From JAAYJR01 sp964563975 (GTDB taxonomy: Bacteria; Bacteroidota; Bacteroidia; Bacteroidales; Prolixibacteraceae): a stretch of 44,086 nt of DNA. Of the stretch, positions 1-8,341 are shown piece after piece; within the stretch, counting starts at the first letter, position 1, and each line of letters begins with the position of its first letter. The stretch spans positions 1 to 44,086 of the forward strand of contig CAZLZJ010000014.1 of the NCBI GenBank assembly GCA_964563975.1, in the 5' to 3' direction. The translations under genes and the position numbers were made by a program. The notes beneath the pieces were generated by a model, which saw only the letters and a program-made list of their open reading frames with translations, did no database searches and was not told the DNA's origin.

Positions 1-24
1 AATATTTAATTAAATTATATTCGA

Positions 25-465
25 ATGAAAAAACAAGTCCTTCTGATTTTTCTCTGCTTATTTACATTTACCGGTATTGCCCAGCAAGCTGATAAGATCG
101 CCGGAACCTGGTGGAACGATAAAAGAACATCCAAAATCCAGATTGAAAAAAAGAATGAAAAATATATCGGGACAATTATATTTATGAGCCCCGAAAAATA
201 TAAAAACGGGCAACCTCCCAAAGATGATAAAAATCCTGATGTGTCGCTTCGCAATCGCTCATTGGTGGGATTACAAATTCTGCACAATTTTGAATTTGAT
301 GAAAAGAAAAAAGAGTGGAAAAACGGAAAAATTTATGACCCGGAATCCGGAAATACCTATGACTGTTATGCATGGCTCCAAAGTGACGACCTGCTAAAGC
401 TGAAAGGCTTTGTAGCAGGCATCAGGTTGCTGGGAAGAAGTTCAGAATGGTATCGTGCAGAATAG
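25..465 (+). CDS. DUF2147 family secreted protein
   Basis: Small exported protein of 146 residues. Residues 1-20 form a Sec signal peptide (basic start, hydrophobic core, cleavage near IAQQ). The mature part matches the DUF2147 pattern: GTWWNDKRTSKIQIEK near the start, a central segment around GLQILHNFEF, then NGKIYDPESGNTYDCY and a C-terminal RLLGRSSEWYR. The family is a compact beta-rich, lipocalin-like fold widespread in Gram-negative bacteria; the biochemical role is unknown. It stands alone on the plus strand and faces the minus-strand amidohydrolase, 61 bp away. A promoter-like TATATTCG (positions 17-24) lies directly before the start codon, but the window begins too close upstream to judge regulation. 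Family assignment is fairly secure; function is not. Confidence 0.85.
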   Translation: MKKQVLLIFLCLFTFTGIAQQADKIAGTWWNDKRTSKIQIEKKNEKYIGTIIFMSPEKYKNGQPPKDDKNPDVSLRNRSLVGLQILHNFEFDEKKKEWKNGKIYDPESGNTYDCYAWLQSDDLLKLKGFVAGIRLLGRSSEWYRAE

Positions 466-526
466 TAAAAAAATCCGGTATCAAAAAATTAATTGAGGAT
501 TTTTCCTGCCCAAATTATAATTGAAA

Positions 527-1720
527 CTAAATTAACCTTCTGATTTTACTTTTCCCGGTCAGCTTCATATTAAGCAGGTCTACGCTTGTTATTAGATTGA
601 CGCCCGGCTTTTTGCCTGATTGAAAGCTTCCTGAAAAATTATCAACCTGCAATGCTCGTGCACCATTGAAAGATGCCCACTGAATCAATTCCTCAAGAGT
701 TATTTCCGGAAAATTGACCTGAAGAGTAACCATTTCAGCAAAAACAGAAAGCCGGTGATTAGATGCCAGGCTGTCGGTACCTAAACAGATATTAAGCTTT
801 TCTTTAATAAATAAAGGTAAGGGAGGAAGTTGACCTTCAATATAAAGATTAGAATTCGGACATAGTACAAAAAAAACTTTTTCAGAGGTTCTTTTATTTT
901 TAATCAATTCAATATCCTCTTTTGACATATAAGTATTATGAACCAGTAAAAGCGGATTTTTATCAGGTAAATATTTTATTGTCGTATGCAAAGAGCTGTT
1001 TCCTGAAGGTACCCATCCCGAAATATCCAGGTTCAGATTATTCTTCATATGATCTGCTATGGGGCCTGTACCATAACAAAAAAACTGCTCTTCAGCTTTA
1101 CTTTCCTGATTATGAATAGAAAGAATGGAAGATTCATTATAAGCCTTATTTGCAATCTTTTTAAAAAGTGGTTCAGACACCGAATATGGAGAGTGCGGAA
1201 CCACAGATGTGCGAAGTCCGTTTTCACGAAAAGTTCTTTCCTTAAAGCATGCAAGCTCAAATGCCTTATCAGCTTGTGAAGATAAAAATCCGTATATTTC
1301 AATAAAAGTGTGATAAAATAACCTTCCTCTTTTTTTTTCCTCAAGTGTTTGTAAAGAATTTGATATATCACCAACAACCACAGTGCCGGAAGAAAAAAGT
1401 TCGGAAACAGCATTTTCAATAAATTTTTCACTGTTATCAGACTGGCTTGTACGTAATCTGTTTATCTCTCCAATAAAATTTCCTATCCCTGTTTTTTCAG
1501 CTATCTTCCCTTTCATAAAGGATAATTCAAGATGACAATGACAATTTACAAAACCGGGAGTGATAATTCCATTATAATATTCAAGGCCCTGTTCCTCCCG
1601 AAGTATGCCATTGGTGTCTGTTAAACTAATAATTGTTCCGTCATCTTCACATTGTAAAATTCCATTTTTCAAAGGGGAGCCATTCCCGGGAAAAATATAG
1701 GCCGCCGAAATTTTTCTCAA
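527..1720 (-). CDS. amidohydrolase family protein (deaminase-like)
   Basis: Metal-dependent hydrolase of the amidohydrolase superfamily, 397 residues, cytoplasmic. Visible metal and active-site motifs in order: NCHCHLELS (HxH pair) near residue 60, VVPHSPYS near 185, SIHNQES near 203 and LGTDSLASN near 315, the pattern of the chlorohydrolase, S-adenosylhomocysteine deaminase and aminodeoxyfutalosine deaminase branch. A deaminase of a purine-like substrate, possibly in futalosine menaquinone synthesis, is plausible, but no other mqn gene is in the window. It is the last gene of the minus-strand run, starting 4 bp after the DUF4296 gene stops, so the two are almost certainly cotranscribed. Superfamily is certain; substrate is not. 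Confidence 0.85.
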   Translation of the reverse strand: MRKISAAYIFPGNGSPLKNGILQCEDDGTIISLTDTNGILREEQGLEYYNGIITPGFVNCHCHLELSFMKGKIAEKTGIGNFIGEINRLRTSQSDNSEKFIENAVSELFSSGTVVVGDISNSLQTLEEKKRGRLFYHTFIEIYGFLSSQADKAFELACFKERTFRENGLRTSVVPHSPYSVSEPLFKKIANKAYNESSILSIHNQESKAEEQFFCYGTGPIADHMKNNLNLDISGWVPSGNSSLHTTIKYLPDKNPLLLVHNTYMSKEDIELIKNKRTSEKVFFVLCPNSNLYIEGQLPPLPLFIKEKLNICLGTDSLASNHRLSVFAEMVTLQVNFPEITLEELIQWASFNGARALQVDNFSGSFQSGKKPGVNLITSVDLLNMKLTGKSKIRRLI

Positions 1721-1724
1721 ACTA

Positions 1725-2114
1725 TTACTTATTAAGATTTAGATCTATCAACTCCTTTTCCCTCCCTGAAAACTTCTGTTCCATCTCATTAAGATTGTTC
1801 ATTACCTGTCTGTACATTTTTTCAAACTTTCTGGGCCTGCTAAGGTAAAAAATATAAGATTTTTCAAATGTTGTATCTGCAGTCTGATGATTTTTCAGGA
1901 TAGAATAATAAAAATCAGCTGATTTGCTCTTTTTCAACAAACTGTCCTGATGATGCCTGCTTATATAGGTAGCTTCTGCAAGATGAATATCTGTAAGCAA
2001 ATCAATCATTTTCTCTTCGCTGATCAGGTTATCGGGTTTCTCAATTACAGACTTACCGCACGACAAGCATATAAAAAACCATGCCAACAAAGGAAAATAA
2101 AAAAGCTTTTGCAT
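1725..2114 (-). CDS. DUF4296 lipoprotein
   Basis: Protein of 129 residues with a lipoprotein signal (hydrophobic run then LSCG, lipidated Cys at about residue 19). The mature part carries the DUF4296 signature: KMIDLLTDIHLAEA, a SADFYYSILKNH segment, then the YLSRPRKFEKMYRQVMNNL helix. This family is confined largely to Bacteroidota and has no known function. The mature chain is mostly helical and highly charged. It lies 10 bp downstream of radA and 4 bp upstream of the amidohydrolase, inside a housekeeping operon, which gives no direct clue to its job. Confidence 0.85.
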   Translation of the reverse strand: MQKLFYFPLLAWFFICLSCGKSVIEKPDNLISEEKMIDLLTDIHLAEATYISRHHQDSLLKKSKSADFYYSILKNHQTADTTFEKSYIFYLSRPRKFEKMYRQVMNNLNEMEQKFSGREKELIDLNLNK

Positions 2115-2124
2115 TTTTTAATAA

Positions 2125-3498
2125 TTATAATCCCGATTTTCCAAAAATGAGTTTTACAACCTCTTCTACCAGACCTGCTTTTTCAATTTTAATATTAAAT
2201 TTGGAAATATCAAAACCCTTATTCAGTTTTGGTATAACTATTTTATCAAATCCTAATCTGGAAGCCTCAGATATACGTTGTTCAATACGGCTGACAGCTC
2301 TTATTTCACCGGTTAGTCCCACCTCCCCGGCAAAACAGGTTTTATGATCAGTGGCAATGTCAATATTTGATGAAAGAATAGAACAGATAACAGCTAAGTC
2401 AGTAGCAGGATCATTTATTTTTAATCCTCCTGCCACATTAATAAAAACGTCTTTGGCAAGCAATCTGAAACCTGCCCTTTTTTCAAGTACTGCAAGAAGC
2501 ATATTGAGTCTTCTCAAATCAAATCCTGTTGATGATCGTTGCGGGGTTCCATATGCAGCTGTGCTGGCCAGTGCCTGTATTTCTATCAAAAATGGCCTGA
2601 TCCCCTGCATTGCAGCTGCTACTGCAGTTCCACTCACAGAATTATTCCCGGATGGCAGCAGCTGCTCTGACGGATTTGCTATTTCCTTTAAGCCTTCACT
2701 CCTCATCTCAAAAATTCCCAGCTCATTGGTTGAACCGAACCTATTCTTATTTGCCCGCAATATTCTGTACATATAATTTGAATCACCTTCAAATTGCAAT
2801 ACAGAATCTACCATATGTTCAAGTACTTTCGGCCCTGCAAGATTACCCTCTTTATTAATATGTCCGATCAAAATAACAGCTGTGTTACTCCTTTTTGCAA
2901 AATCAATTAAAACAGAAGTACACTCCCGTACCTGTGTAACTGACCCGGGTGACGACTCAACCATTTCTGCTGATACAGTCTGAACCGAATCAACTATCAA
3001 AAGATCCGGTTTAATATCCTCGGCCCCGGCTATTAATAATTCCAGCGAGGTTTCACACATAAATAAGCAACTGCTCTTTTTTACCCCCAATCTGTCGGCT
3101 CGTAATTTTATCTGTTGCAGGCTCTCCTCTCCTGATACATATAAAACCTTTTTCTTTTTAAGGTTTAATGCTACCTGTAATGCTAATGTTGATTTTCCAA
3201 TACCCGGTTCACCGCCAAGTAAAACAACTGATCCCGGAACCATTCCGCCGCCCAGCACACGATCAAATTCATTTATCCCGAATAATAACCTTCCGGTAAA
3301 TTTTTCGGCATTAATCTGTTCAAGAGTCCGGGGATATACTGACTTATTCTTTAGCCGGTTTTCACCCGATTTTTTTCTCTTTACAATTACCTCTTCTTCA
3401 AAAGTATTCCACCCATCACACGATGGGCATCTTCCTAACCATTTTAAAGATTGTGCGCCACAATTACGACAAATATAAATAGTTTTTGTACGGGGCAT
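2125..3498 (-). CDS. radA: DNA repair protein RadA
   Basis: RecA-like branch-migration ATPase acting in recombinational repair. The 457 residues show all family parts: an N-terminal four-cysteine zinc finger (ICRNCG and CPSCDGW, residues 9-32), a Walker A loop GGEPGIGKST near residue 95, a Walker B strand around LLIVDSVQT, the RadA-specific KNRFGSTNE motif, and a C-terminal Lon-protease-like domain from about residue 290. Length is normal. Its ATG shares one base with the rfaE2 stop (TAATG at 3500-3496), so translation is probably coupled. Confidence 0.97.
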   Translation of the reverse strand: MPRTKTIYICRNCGAQSLKWLGRCPSCDGWNTFEEEVIVKRKKSGENRLKNKSVYPRTLEQINAEKFTGRLLFGINEFDRVLGGGMVPGSVVLLGGEPGIGKSTLALQVALNLKKKKVLYVSGEESLQQIKLRADRLGVKKSSCLFMCETSLELLIAGAEDIKPDLLIVDSVQTVSAEMVESSPGSVTQVRECTSVLIDFAKRSNTAVILIGHINKEGNLAGPKVLEHMVDSVLQFEGDSNYMYRILRANKNRFGSTNELGIFEMRSEGLKEIANPSEQLLPSGNNSVSGTAVAAAMQGIRPFLIEIQALASTAAYGTPQRSSTGFDLRRLNMLLAVLEKRAGFRLLAKDVFINVAGGLKINDPATDLAVICSILSSNIDIATDHKTCFAGEVGLTGEIRAVSRIEQRISEASRLGFDKIVIPKLNKGFDISKFNIKIEKAGLVEEVVKLIFGKSGL

Positions 3499-3995
3499 TA
3501 ATGCAGGCTTTTAATTTTTTCAATTATTTTTGTGGTAGAGACTCCCGGAACAAACTCAAGGGTTTTCACCTGACCACCATTTTTAATGACAATATCGTAT
3601 CCGACAACCTCATTCAAAGCATACTCATTACCCTTAACTAACAGGTCAGGAAGAATTTTTGCTATCAGCCCGGCCGGCGTCTCTTCTGAAAACACAATGA
3701 CAGCATCAACAAAAACAAATGCTGCTAACATTGTTGTGCGTGCCTCAATATTCAAAATTGGTCTTCCTTTACCTTTCAGCAATCTGACAGATTCATCAGA
3801 ATTTAAACCTACAATTAATTTTGTTCCAAGATTTGCTGCTTTAAGTAATGAATCTACATGACCCAAATGTATAAGGTCAAAACAACCATTGGTAAAAACT
3901 ATTGTCTCCTTTTCTGTTTTCCACCTCTTCAATAAGGGTTCAAATGTGCTAAAATCTGTAAATATCTTAGCTTTAATATCAAATTTTTCTTTCAT
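3498..3995 (-). CDS. rfaE2: D-glycero-beta-D-manno-heptose 1-phosphate adenylyltransferase
   Basis: Nucleotidyltransferase of 165 residues that makes ADP-heptose from heptose 1-phosphate and ATP. It has the class signature FTNGCFDLIHLGHVDSL (HxGH near residue 43), the substrate loop LNSDESVRLLKGKGRP and the second motif PGVSTTKII near the C-terminus. It is the stand-alone adenylyltransferase; the kinase half found fused in E. coli HldE is absent here and must be encoded elsewhere. With waaA it shows the cell makes lipopolysaccharide precursors. It follows the histidine kinase gene by 90 bp and overlaps radA by one base. Confidence 0.92.
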   Translation of the reverse strand: MKEKFDIKAKIFTDFSTFEPLLKRWKTEKETIVFTNGCFDLIHLGHVDSLLKAANLGTKLIVGLNSDESVRLLKGKGRPILNIEARTTMLAAFVFVDAVIVFSEETPAGLIAKILPDLLVKGNEYALNEVVGYDIVIKNGGQVKTLEFVPGVSTTKIIEKIKSLH

Positions 3996-4085
3996 TTTTT
4001 TGCAATAAAAATTTTAAATGTAGAAAGACTTTTCTAAAATACTATTTTCTCCGGGACCCCGTTTTAATCAAGAACAGTATCACCA

Positions 4086-5270
4086 CTATTTTTTCAAAAC
4101 AATTCTAAAAGTCGTGCCTTTGCCAATCTCCGAACTTCTTACAAAAATCTTTCCTTTATGATAATTCTCAATTATCCGTTTAGCAAGAGAAAGGCCTAAT
4201 CCCCATCCCCTCTTTTTGGTAGAATATCCCGGATTAAAAACGATTTTAAACTGGGATTTACCAATCCCCTTTCCGGTATCGATAATATCAATCAGAACAT
4301 TATTATCTTTTTCTATAAGTTTGACAATTATTGTTCCGTCATTTTGAATTGCATCTATAGCATTTTTGCATAAATTTTCAATAACCCATGAAAAAAGAGC
4401 TGCATTAAGAGGTACCTTTAATTGAGAGTATCCATTGAAATCTGTTATGAATTTTACTCCTTCTGAAGAGCGTGTTTCAAGATAATTCAGCGTAGAGAGC
4501 AAAACCTCAACAATATTTGCAGGTACCAGTTCCGGCCTGGAACCTATTTTGGAAAAACGTTCAGTAATCTTTTCAAGCCTTTGGGTATCTTTTTCAAATT
4601 TTTCAACAAGATTTAAATCAATATCCTGCAATTTCAAAATTTCAATCCACGCCATAAGCGACGAAATAGGTGTACCTAACTGATGTGCTGTTTCTTTAGC
4701 CATCCCTACCCATACCTGATTTTGTTCAGCTCTTTGAGTTGCGCTAAAAGCTGAATATGCAGCCACAATGAACACAAAAATCACAAACAACTGTATACCG
4801 GGGTAATATCGTAAATTACGTAATAAATTGGATTCCCGGTAATATAATAGCAAATAATTATCTTCTGACAGATCAATGCGAATTGGCTCAGAATGCTCCT
4901 TCATCTTAAAAAGCTCTTTTCTCAGTACTAACTCTTTCCTGTGGCTGCTATAATTAATATTTGCATCTGAATTAAATGATCCGTCGGGTTCAACTATCAA
5001 AACCGGAATAGTTGAGTTTTGCTCAAGAATTGATTGGATCAGCGAAAGGTAAGATGTATTAAGCTCTTCCATATTCTCCTGTCCACTATTCTGAATTCCT
5101 GATTCAGCCAGACGTTTTGTAGCTTCTGCCCACAATTCAACTTTCTTACTCTCCTCAATAGCCATCTTCTCGGTAAGCCAATTGGTATATAGTAAAGAAG
5201 CAACCCCGATAAGCACAGCTACAAACAGCAAAAGAATCTTTCCCTGTTTTCTTTTACGATAAATATCCAA
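4086..5270 (-). CDS. membrane sensor histidine kinase (orphan)
   Basis: Two-component sensor kinase of 394 residues. Transmembrane helices at about residues 11-29 and 158-176 bracket a periplasmic sensor loop of about 125 residues that I do not recognise. The kinase core follows: H-box KETAHQLGTPISSL with the phospho-accepting His at residue 196, N-box ENLCKNAIDAI, G1 box DIIDTGKGIG and G2 box GWGLGLSLAKRI. There is no HAMP or PAS domain visible, and no response regulator gene lies anywhere in the window. It sits 50 bp downstream of dxs and 90 bp upstream of rfaE2 on the same strand. Signal and partner are unknown. Confidence 0.92.
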   Translation of the reverse strand: MDIYRKRKQGKILLLFVAVLIGVASLLYTNWLTEKMAIEESKKVELWAEATKRLAESGIQNSGQENMEELNTSYLSLIQSILEQNSTIPVLIVEPDGSFNSDANINYSSHRKELVLRKELFKMKEHSEPIRIDLSEDNYLLLYYRESNLLRNLRYYPGIQLFVIFVFIVAAYSAFSATQRAEQNQVWVGMAKETAHQLGTPISSLMAWIEILKLQDIDLNLVEKFEKDTQRLEKITERFSKIGSRPELVPANIVEVLLSTLNYLETRSSEGVKFITDFNGYSQLKVPLNAALFSWVIENLCKNAIDAIQNDGTIIVKLIEKDNNVLIDIIDTGKGIGKSQFKIVFNPGYSTKKRGWGLGLSLAKRIIENYHKGKIFVRSSEIGKGTTFRIVLKK

Positions 5271-5320
5271 ATTAAGATCTTTAAATTTTGTTCAATGAGA
5301 ACGAAAAAATAAATAAAATA

Positions 5321-7228
5321 TTATCTCCCAAGAATATCTGTAACTGCCTTTACAATGCCTTCGGCATCAATACCGCACTCCCTGTAAAGATCATCCTGGC
5401 TGCCATGTTCAATAAATCTGTCGGGTATGCCCAATATTTTTATTTTTACAGAAATCCCTAATTCACCCATAAATTCAAGTACGGCACTTCCAAAACCGCC
5501 CTGAATTACTCCATCCTCAACGGTAATAATATATTTAAATTTACCAAATATCTCTTTTAGAAGCTCGTGGTCAAGAGGTTTAATAAATCTCATATCATAA
5601 TGTGCTGCAGAAATATTCATATCATTAATCAGTTCAATTGCCCGGCAAGCTAAAATTCCTGATTTGCCGATTGTCAGAATAGCCACATCACTGCCTTCCG
5701 AGAGTTGTCTCCCTTTACCTATTTCTAATTTAACAAAAGGTTTTTTCCAATCAGCAGTAATACCACATCCCTTTGGATATCTGATAGAAAAAGGAGAATT
5801 AATCTCTTCCAGCTGAGCTGTGTACATCATATTTCTTAACTCCTCCTCATCCATGGGAGCAGACACTATCATATTGGGAATATTTCTCATATAGGCTATG
5901 TCAAACACACCATGATGGGTAGGGCCGTCCTCTCCTACCAATCCACCCCTGTCGAGACAAAATACCACATGTAAATTTTGAATTGCTACATCATGAATCA
6001 CCTGATCATAAGCCCTCTGCATAAAACTGGAATAGATATTGCAAAATGGTATCAGCCCCTGAGTTGCCAATCCGGCAGCAAAGGTTACCGCATGCTGTTC
6101 TGCAATCCCAACATCAAATGTCCGGTGAGGCATCTTTTCTATCATCAGATTCATACAGCAACCCGTAGGCATAGCAGGTGTAATCCCCACTATTTTTTCA
6201 TTCTGCTCAGCCAGTTCAAGCAAAGTCTCTCCAAAAACCTTCTGAAATTTTGCTATACCGTTAAAAGAACAGTCATCCGGCAATATCCTGCCGGTGGTTT
6301 TATCAAATAACCCCGGGGCATGATATTTGGTTTGATTAATTTCTGCCTGAATAAAACCTTTTCCTTTCTTTGTTTTTATATGAAGCAGCTTGGGGCCGGG
6401 AATCTCTTTAAGATCATTTAAGACACCTGCAAGATATACTACATCATGCCCGTCGATAGGTCCGAAATAACGAAAACCAAATGCCTCAAACAGGTTATTA
6501 CCCGACAAAAGCATATTTTTTAAGGCATGCTGATTTTTCTGTATTAACCTCCTGGTTGTCTTTCCAAAACCATCAAGCCTGCCAAGAGCTTCCCAAATAT
6601 CTTTTTTTGCTTTATTATATGTTTCTGATTTTGAAATCTTTATAAGATATTGCCCAATAATGCCCGCATTTGGATCAATGGCCATATTGTTATCATTCAA
6701 AATAACTAAAAGATCAGATTTAGAAGCCCCTGCATTATTCAACGCTTCAAAAGCCATTCCTCCTGTCATTGCCCCGTCACCTATAACTGCAACAATTTTT
6801 CTGTCATTTTCTTTTTTAAGCTGAGATGCAACCGCCATCCCTAATGCAGCAGATATTGAGGTAGAAGCATGACCTACACCAAAAGAATCAAATTTACTTT
6901 CAACGCGTCTGGGAAATCCGCTGATCCCTCTGAACTTTCGATTGGTATAAAATTTATCACGTCTTCCGGTTAATATTTTATGCCCGTATGCCTGATGCCC
7001 GACATCCCATACTAAAAGATCATAAGGAGTATTAAAAACATAATGAAGGGCAACCGTTAACTCCACCACACCTAAGCTGGCACCTAAATGACCCGGATTT
7101 ACAGACACTTTATCAATGATAAACTCCCTTAATTCATCACATAAACCCGGGAGGTCTGAAAAGCTCAATTTTCTAAGATCTGCAGGGCTCTCTATTTTAT
7201 CAAGATTTTTTTCTCTAGCCTTAACCAT
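5321..7228 (-). CDS. dxs: 1-deoxy-D-xylulose-5-phosphate synthase
   Basis: Thiamine-diphosphate enzyme that condenses pyruvate and glyceraldehyde 3-phosphate in the first step of the MEP isoprenoid pathway. The 635-residue protein has the usual length and order: N-terminal HLGASLGVVELTVALHYVFN, WDVGHQAYGHKILTGR, the ThDP and metal motif GDGAMTGGMAFEALNNAG, and the second-domain motifs DVGIAEQHAVTFAAG and LDRGGLVGEDGPTHHG. It is the first gene of the minus-strand run toward the histidine kinase. A TAnnTTTG-like box lies 20-27 bp upstream of the ATG. Confidence 0.97.
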   Translation of the reverse strand: MVKAREKNLDKIESPADLRKLSFSDLPGLCDELREFIIDKVSVNPGHLGASLGVVELTVALHYVFNTPYDLLVWDVGHQAYGHKILTGRRDKFYTNRKFRGISGFPRRVESKFDSFGVGHASTSISAALGMAVASQLKKENDRKIVAVIGDGAMTGGMAFEALNNAGASKSDLLVILNDNNMAIDPNAGIIGQYLIKISKSETYNKAKKDIWEALGRLDGFGKTTRRLIQKNQHALKNMLLSGNNLFEAFGFRYFGPIDGHDVVYLAGVLNDLKEIPGPKLLHIKTKKGKGFIQAEINQTKYHAPGLFDKTTGRILPDDCSFNGIAKFQKVFGETLLELAEQNEKIVGITPAMPTGCCMNLMIEKMPHRTFDVGIAEQHAVTFAAGLATQGLIPFCNIYSSFMQRAYDQVIHDVAIQNLHVVFCLDRGGLVGEDGPTHHGVFDIAYMRNIPNMIVSAPMDEEELRNMMYTAQLEEINSPFSIRYPKGCGITADWKKPFVKLEIGKGRQLSEGSDVAILTIGKSGILACRAIELINDMNISAAHYDMRFIKPLDHELLKEIFGKFKYIITVEDGVIQGGFGSAVLEFMGELGISVKIKILGIPDRFIEHGSQDDLYRECGIDAEGIVKAVTDILGR

Positions 7229-7247
7229 CTTAAGATAAAAATATCAT

Positions 7248-7255
7248 CAAAATTA
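7248..7255 (-). promoter_or_regulatory. possible dxs promoter -7 box
   Basis: On the minus strand this reads TAATTTTG, a full match to the Bacteroidota -7 consensus TAnnTTTG, 20 bp before the dxs start codon. I see no convincing -33 TTTG at the right spacing, so the call is weak. Confidence 0.35.
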
Positions 7256-7368
7256 AAACAATTAATTTAAATGCTATTTCAGGTAATTTAATTTAAATAA
7301 AAACAAAATTCAAAAAAAGTAAATTTAACCATTAAGAAGATATAAAAAAACAGGATCGGTAATCATCT

Positions 7369-7545
7369 TTCACATGATTAAAAATAATTATTTTTAAAGG
7401 TATCATATAGCCTTACCCGCATATGTTTTAATTATCCTCCTAAATCCCGGTTTTAACAGAAATATTCGTTTCATCTGATTAAAATCAAAATTTTCAAAAA
7501 TATCATATAACCTGTTTCTATTTTAAACCTGTCATTTAATATTTT
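7369..7545 (+). repeat. decayed copies of a dispersed intergenic repeat
   Basis: This gene-free stretch (7229-7679) holds degenerate units of the repeat also seen at 18133-18204 and 12079-12106. The core at 7445-7472 begins TCCCGGTTTTAAC and ends CGTTTC; it matches the 28-base core at 12079-12106 (reverse complement) at 22 positions, and five of the six differences are G-to-A or C-to-T changes. The AT-rich arm at 7471-7526 starts TCATCTGAT and aligns with 18133-18188 at roughly 80 percent with two short gaps. A weaker arm begins near 7369 (TTTCACATGATTAAAA). Confidence 0.55.
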
Positions 7546-7679
7546 AACGCCCACACCTGCTTCATTTTTAATATTAATCTTTTTTTAACTATTCCCGGAA
7601 CCGGTCAAACTCCTTCCGGTAGAAAATAAAAAGCATCTTTATTAAAAAAATCAACTATTTTTACAACAAATAAAGTGTG

Positions 7680-8341
7680 ATGGGCACAGAGTTTTTAATT
7701 AAAAATTTTCTTACAAGCTTACAACTGGTTTTAGCTAAAAATATTGTAGGCCCCGAAGGTTACAAATTGATCGGGGTAGTAGGTTTTATAATTTTTTTAC
7801 TGTTTCTTTTTATTTTATCCGGGAAATCGAAATTAAAAACCACAACCAAAAAAAGTTATAATATTCCATTTANNNNNNNNNNNNNNNNNNNNNNNNNNNN
7901 NNNNNNNNNNNNNNNNNNNNNNNNNNNNNNNNNNNNNNNNNNNNNNNNNNNNNNNNNNNNNNNNNNNNNNNNCCATTTATTAAAAGAAAAAAAATAAAAA
8001 TATCTCTCAAAAAAGACCGGTTATACTATCCGGATTTTTTAGAACTTACTATAATAAACAAAGGCAGCGAAGATATTGATATTGATAATCCCCTGTTAAT
8101 ATTCAGCAATAAATGGATATCAAGAAAATTCAAATTAAAAGGGATCAGCAACTACAATTTTTATCCCTTGTATCTTAGTAAAGGTGATAAACATACTCTT
8201 AGCATCGATCTGAACAGGTTTTACAGTCACGATAAAAGCCTGAAAAAATTCCCGAAAACAAAAATTGTCATATACGACGTAAAAGGTTCAAAATTAGCTT
8301 CGGAAAAAGTGATGCTCCGAAAAACCTTATTTAATTTTTAA
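7680..8341 (+). CDS. membrane-anchored protein of unknown function (split by assembly gap)
   Basis: I do not recognise this protein. Before the N run it reads an amphipathic N-terminus, one transmembrane helix (VVGFIIFLLFLFILSG, about residues 34-50) and a basic juxtamembrane segment. After the gap a different frame is open to a TAA at 8339-8341, encoding about 122 residues of strand-rich sequence (ISLKKDRLYYPDFLELTIIN, then HTLSIDLNRFY) that looks like a beta-sandwich domain. If the seven bases shared by both gap edges (CCATTTA) are merged, the two halves form one open frame of about 185 codons. The start may be the GTG at 7677 or the ATG at 7680. The stop overlaps the pullulanase ATG by one base, so the two are probably translated together. 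Confidence 0.55.
7873..7972. other. assembly gap (100 N)
   Basis: A run of exactly 100 N, the usual placeholder for a gap of unknown size. The bases just before it (7866-7872) and just after it (7973-7979) are both CCATTTA, so the contig ends may in fact overlap. Confidence 0.99.

Noticed and set aside
1057..1431. Minus-strand open frame of 124 codons inside the amidohydrolase gene
   Set aside because: Lies in a different frame of a gene with a full set of catalytic motifs; composition is that of a shadow frame.
4046..4072. CCGGGACCCCG as a terminator between the histidine kinase and rfaE2
   Set aside because: The possible stem is only four pairs with almost no loop, so no stable hairpin can form.
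5978..6310. Plus-strand open frame of 110 codons inside dxs
   Set aside because: Antisense shadow of a well-conserved gene; cysteine- and histidine-rich composition typical of shadow frames, no family match.
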